Of a stretch of 64,000 bases of DNA, positions 59,619-64,000 are shown piece after piece. The stretch spans positions 429,146 through 493,145 of the forward strand of contig LM994636.1 of assembly GCA_000752995.2 (NCBI GenBank), read 5' to 3'. Below the pieces are notes generated by a model. The model did no database searches and was not told the DNA's origin. It was given only the letters and a program-made list of their open reading frames with translations. Position numbers and translations under genes: made by a program. The stretch is from Haemophilus massiliensis. Lineage in GTDB: Bacteria > Pseudomonadota > Gammaproteobacteria > Enterobacterales > Pasteurellaceae. Each line of letters starts with the position of its first letter. Position 1 is the first letter of the stretch.

Positions 59619-59667
59619 CTGAAAAATAACGTTCAATTTATAAAAAAAGCCGACTTTTTTCCTATTT

Positions 59668-59709
59668 TGTGATCTGGATAATGGTTTATTTTTTTTTATC
59701 TGTTATCTT
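59668..59709 (+). promoter_or_regulatory. Possible galTKM promoter
   Basis: A CRP half site TGTGA (59668-59672) with weak second half and a -10-like TATCTT at 59704-59709 would give a start near 59716. The fit is weak and the poly-T nearby makes it uncertain. Confidence 0.3.
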
Positions 59710-59724
59710 ATGCAGCAATATTTT

Positions 59725-59738
59725 TGTAACCGTTTTCA
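59725..59738. promoter_or_regulatory. Downstream gal operator (OI-like)
   Basis: TGTAACCGTTTTCA matches the consensus TGNAANCGNTTNCA at every fixed position and lies just before the galT ribosome site AAGAGGTG. Confidence 0.75.
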
Positions 59739-59742
59739 GTAA

Positions 59743-60795
<1,053 letters not shown>

Positions 60796-60849
60796 CTATC
60801 ACGGCGACCTTTCAGTGTTTTCAACATATTGATTTATTTGGAGAATATT

Positions 60850-62007
60850 ATGACCCCTCAACAAAGTGCAATGCGACTATTTAACGAAAAATTCAACCGC
60901 ACTTGTGAACTGACCGTTTATGCGCCCGGTCGAGTGAATATTATCGGCGAACACACCGATTACAACGACGGCTTTGTGATGCCTTGCGCGATTAATTACG
61001 GTACGGCAATCAGCGGTGCGAAGCGGGAAGACAATCTATTTAGGGTTTATGCGGCGGATTTTGAACAATTTGATACGTTTTCTCTGGATCAGGCAATTGT
61101 GCCGAATACGGCGGAAAAATGGACGGGTTATGTGCGCGGCGTGGTGAAATTTATTCAGGCGCGCTGTCCGACGTTTAAGCTGGGGGCAGATTTGGTTATC
61201 AGCGGGAATGTGCCGTTATCCGCCGGTTTAAGCTCTTCCGCCTCGCTGGAAGTGGCGGTCGGTAAATTCTGCCAGCAGCTCGGCGATTTACCGCTGACTG
61301 ATACGGATATTGCGTTGATCGGGCAACAGGCGGAAAATCAATTTGTCGGCGCCAACTGCGGCAATATGGATCAGCTGATTTCCGCGCTGGGGCAAAAAGA
61401 TCATCTCCTGCTGATTGATTGCCGCACGCTTGCCGCCACACCGACGCCGGTGCCGGAAAATGTGGCGGTGATGATCGTCAATTCACACGTAAAACATGAT
61501 CTGGTCAGCGGCGAATATAATACGCGCCGTCGGCAGTGTGAGCGCGCCGCGGCATTTTTCGGAGTCAGCGCGTTGCGTGATGTTTCGCTCGAACAGTTCA
61601 AATGCCAAGAGCAGGCGTTGATTGCACTGGATGCGGAAACGGCGAAACGGGCGAAGCATGTCGTGACCGAAAATCAGCGCGTGTTGGAAGCGGTTGAGGC
61701 TTTGCAGCAAGGCGATTTATCCCGATTAGGCAAGCTGATGGCGCAATCGCACACCTCAATGCGTGATGATTTTGAAATTACCGTGCCGGAAATTGATTAT
61801 CTGGTTGAACTGGCGCAGCGCGCAATCGGCGACAGCGGCGGGGCGCGTATGACCGGCGGCGGTTTTGGCGGTTGTATCGTGGCGTTGGCGCCGGTCGATA
61901 AAGTGGAGGCGGTGCGTAAAATCATTGCCGATAATTACGAAAAACAAACCGGGCTGAAAGAAGACTTTTATGTATGTACCGCTTCACAAGGAGTCAGCGT
62001 ATGTTAA
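60850..62007 (+). CDS. galK: Galactokinase
   Basis: Phosphorylates alpha-galactose. 385 residues from the ATG at 60850 (TTGGAGA upstream). GHMP-kinase motifs: [20 protein letters not shown] at the start, [12 protein letters not shown] as ATP loop, [13 protein letters not shown] near the C-terminus. Its stop overlaps the galM start (ATGTTAA). Confidence 0.97.
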   Translation: MTPQQSAMRLFNEKFNRTCELTVYAPGRVNIIGEHTDYNDGFVMPCAINYGTAISGAKREDNLFRVYAADFEQFDTFSLDQAIVPNTAEKWTGYVRGVVKFIQARCPTFKLGADLVISGNVPLSAGLSSSASLEVAVGKFCQQLGDLPLTDTDIALIGQQAENQFVGANCGNMDQLISALGQKDHLLLIDCRTLAATPTPVPENVAVMIVNSHVKHDLVSGEYNTRRRQCERAAAFFGVSALRDVSLEQFKCQEQALIALDAETAKRAKHVVTENQRVLEAVEALQQGDLSRLGKLMAQSHTSMRDDFEITVPEIDYLVELAQRAIGDSGGARMTGGGFGGCIVALAPVDKVEAVRKIIADNYEKQTGLKEDFYVCTASQGVSVC

Positions 62008-63026
62008 GAGAGTATGCACAAGCGACGGCGCCGGACGGTCGACCGTTTCGCATTTTCACCTTAACCAATGGCGCAGGTATGCATATTAGTGTCATGGACT
62101 GGGGCGCCAGCTGGCTTTCCTGCTGCGTGCCGGTGAACGGACAGACACGAGAAATGCTGCTGGGCTGTAAACCGGCGGATTATCCGCGCCAGCAGGCTTA
62201 TCTGGGGGCCAGTATCGGGCGTTATGCCAATCGGATTGCCGGCGCGCGTTTTCGCTTAAATGCTGAAACGGTGAAACTTACCGCCAATCAGGGCGCACAT
62301 CAGTTGCACGGCGGCTGCGGGTTTGATAAGCGGCGCTGGGCGGTGGAAAAGTGCGGTGAAAATTTCGTGCGTTTTTGCCTTTTTTCAGCGCACGGCGATC
62401 AGGGCTTTCCGGGCAATCTACAGGTTTCCGTAACTTATCGTTTAACCGAGGATAACCGCGTACAGATAACATTTGACGGGCTGGCGGATCGCGATACGCC
62501 GCTGAATCTGACCAATCATGCCTATTTTAATTTAAACGATGCGCGGCGCGGTACGGACATCCGCGGGCATGCTTTGCAGCTGAATGCGGATTATTTTTTA
62601 CCGGTGGACAGCGACGGCATTCCTAATGCGCCGTTGAAATCGGTACAATATACCAGCTTTGATTTTACTGAAGAAAAGCCTATCGGGCTGGATTTTATGC
62701 AGGAAGAGCAGCGGCTTACTAAAGGGTATGATCACGCTTTTTTGCTTAATCCGCAAACGGACAAACCTTGCGCAATACTGACCGCACTTGACCGTTCGGT
62801 GAGTTTGCAGGTATTTACTTCACAGCCGGCACTGCAAGTATATAGCGGAAATTATCTTGCCGGCACACCGAATCGTGATGGCGGCGAGTATGCCGACTAT
62901 GCTGGCATCGCGCTGGAAACGCAGGCGCTGCCGGATACCCCGAATCATCCTGAATGGCTGCGTTTTGGCGGCATCAGCAAAGCCGGACAACCGTATCGAC
63001 ACTGGACGGAATATCGCTTTTGCTAG
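62001..63026 (+). CDS. galM: Aldose 1-epimerase
   Basis: Converts beta- to alpha-galactose for GalK. 341 residues from the ATG at 62001 (AAGGAG at 61988-61993). The catalytic histidine is in LTNHAYFNL and the glutamate in [10 protein letters not shown]. Translationally coupled to galK by overlap. Confidence 0.95.
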   Translation: MLREYAQATAPDGRPFRIFTLTNGAGMHISVMDWGASWLSCCVPVNGQTREMLLGCKPADYPRQQAYLGASIGRYANRIAGARFRLNAETVKLTANQGAHQLHGGCGFDKRRWAVEKCGENFVRFCLFSAHGDQGFPGNLQVSVTYRLTEDNRVQITFDGLADRDTPLNLTNHAYFNLNDARRGTDIRGHALQLNADYFLPVDSDGIPNAPLKSVQYTSFDFTEEKPIGLDFMQEEQRLTKGYDHAFLLNPQTDKPCAILTALDRSVSLQVFTSQPALQVYSGNYLAGTPNRDGGEYADYAGIALETQALPDTPNHPEWLRFGGISKAGQPYRHWTEYRFC

Positions 63027-63045
63027 TGTTGTTTGATAATGACTT

Positions 63046-63073
63046 CGCCTTCGGCAAATCCGGAGGCGTTTTT
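63046..63073 (+). terminator. Terminator of galTKM
   Basis: CGCCT / AGGCG with inner GG / CC pairing, followed by TTTTT, 20 bp past the galM stop. Confidence 0.75.
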
Positions 63074-63142
63074 ATTTTGCGATCAATGATAAAATATGAT
63101 AATTTTCCACTGTCGATACGACGGCAATGTTTTAACTAAACT

Positions 63143-64000
63143 ATGAACAACGAAGAAAATTCAAACCAATCTGAAAATACCGCTAAAAAAAATTTTTTCC
63201 AATCTCTTTTCGGACGCTTTTTCCAAGGCGAACTTAAAAACCGTGACGAATTGGTGGAAGTGATCCGAGATTCCGAACAGAATGAATTAATCGATCTGGA
63301 CACGCGTGAAATGATCGAAGGTGTGATGGAAATCGCCGAATTGCGCGTGCGCGATATTATGATCCCGCGTTCGCAGATTATCTTTATTGAAACCTCGCAG
63401 GATCAGGATTCTTGCCTGCAAACCATTATTGAAAGTGCGCATTCCCGCTTCCCGGTGATTAACGGTGAGCGTGACAATATCGCCGGGATTTTGCATGCCA
63501 AAGATTTACTCAAATTTCTGCATTCCGATGCACAAGAATTTGATTTGTTGCCGTTGTTGCGTCCAGCGGTGATTGTGCCTGAAAGCAAGCGAGTGGATCG
63601 CATGTTGAAAGATTTCCGTTCCGAACGCTTTCATATGGCGATTGTGGTGGACGAATTCGGGGCGGTGTCCGGGCTAGTGACGATTGAGGATATTCTGGAG
63701 CAGATCGTCGGTGATATTGAAGACGAATTTGATGAGGAAGATGTGGTGGATATTCGCCAGCTCTCACGTCATACCTATACCGTGCGCGCCCTGACGGATA
63801 TTGATGATTTCAATCAGCAATTCAGTACCCGCTTTGCCGATGAGGAAGTGGACACCATCGGCGGCGTGGTGATGCAGGCGTTCGGTTATCTGCCGAAACG
63901 CGGTGAGGAAATTACGCTGGACAATCTGGAATTTAAGGTGACGTCGGCAGACAGCCGCCGTATTATCCAACTGCGTGTGACCGTACCGGATGCACAGCTG
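63143..64000 (+). CDS. corC: CorC/HlyC-family protein YbeX (cut by window end)
   Basis: Cytoplasmic CBS-pair protein associated with magnesium and cobalt efflux and, in E. coli, ribosome assembly. It is open from the ATG at 63143 for 286 codons to the last base; E. coli CorC has 292, so only the last few residues and the stop are missing. It has two CBS domains (about 70-190, with [11 protein letters not shown] and [20 protein letters not shown]) and a C-terminal transporter-associated domain (about 205-286). The acidic linker [11 protein letters not shown] is typical. Confidence 0.94.
   Translation, partial: MNNEENSNQSENTAKKNFFQSLFGRFFQGELKNRDELVEVIRDSEQNELIDLDTREMIEGVMEIAELRVRDIMIPRSQIIFIETSQDQDSCLQTIIESAHSRFPVINGERDNIAGILHAKDLLKFLHSDAQEFDLLPLLRPAVIVPESKRVDRMLKDFRSERFHMAIVVDEFGAVSGLVTIEDILEQIVGDIEDEFDEEDVVDIRQLSRHTYTVRALTDIDDFNQQFSTRFADEEVDTIGGVVMQAFGYLPKRGEEITLDNLEFKVTSADSRRIIQLRVTVPDAQL

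Noticed and set aside
59689-59698. T-run before galT as a phase-variable homopolymer
   Set aside because: It is a short run in an AT-rich stretch and not between promoter boxes I can support; no repeat tract long enough for slippage control was seen in the window.

Overview
The window comes from a member of the Pasteurellaceae. Nearly forty copies of the 9-bp core AAGTGCGGT (or its complement) are spread through it. This is the Haemophilus-type DNA uptake signal, and several copies are paired head to head as terminators. Gene order also fits that family: efp / epmB-oapA-oapB and mglBAC-galS / galTKM follow the Haemophilus influenzae order as I remember it. udk-dcd-asmA, mrp/metG, mnmC/fabB, glnA/typA and dapA-bamC follow the wider gammaproteobacterial order. 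The species cannot be named from the sequence alone. No rRNA, tRNA, CRISPR array, insertion sequence or prophage was seen.

Layout. 1-3031 (minus): start of sotB, then asmA, dcd, udk. 3032-7614: afuABC, a binding-protein transporter, behind a CRP-type site; its binding residues and its promoter point to sugar phosphates rather than iron. 7638-15082: an AT-rich sugar island without uptake signals. It has a divergent gntR-oxidoreductase pair and an ATPase, lipoprotein binding protein, two permeases and a second oxidoreductase. 15166-21963: mrp, metG, mnmC, fabB.

22114-36074 is the most unusual part. A catabolic regulon is split into two arms around the conserved block oapB-oapA-epmB-efp. Arm 1 is a beta-keto acid cleavage enzyme, an outer-membrane channel-like protein, a two-subunit CoA transferase and a thiolase. 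Arm 2 is a divergent LysR regulator, a crotonase-fold protein resembling 6-oxocamphor (beta-diketone) hydrolase, an MFS carrier, a short-chain dehydrogenase and an acetoacetyl-CoA-type thiolase. Both arms carry the same 29-bp promoter element (23 of 29 identical) at almost the same distance from the first ATG (129 and 128 bp). In arm 2 the element forms the right half of a T-N11-A palindrome typical of LysR regulators. My reading is one regulator and one pathway: uptake of an unknown compound, oxidation to a beta-dicarbonyl, two successive retro-Claisen steps, then CoA transfer and thiolysis to acetyl-CoA.

36379-54719 is mostly housekeeping: argD (with a candidate pair of ARG boxes), tldD, rng, putP-cmoB, then an operon of a YheO-type regulator, a RidA protein, a frameshifted PLP enzyme and yeaK, followed by glnA, typA, eptA, bcp, dapA and bamC. 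54765-63026 is galactose uptake and the Leloir pathway (mglBAC, galS, galTKM; no galE here), with clear CRP and GalR/GalS-type operators. The window ends inside corC.
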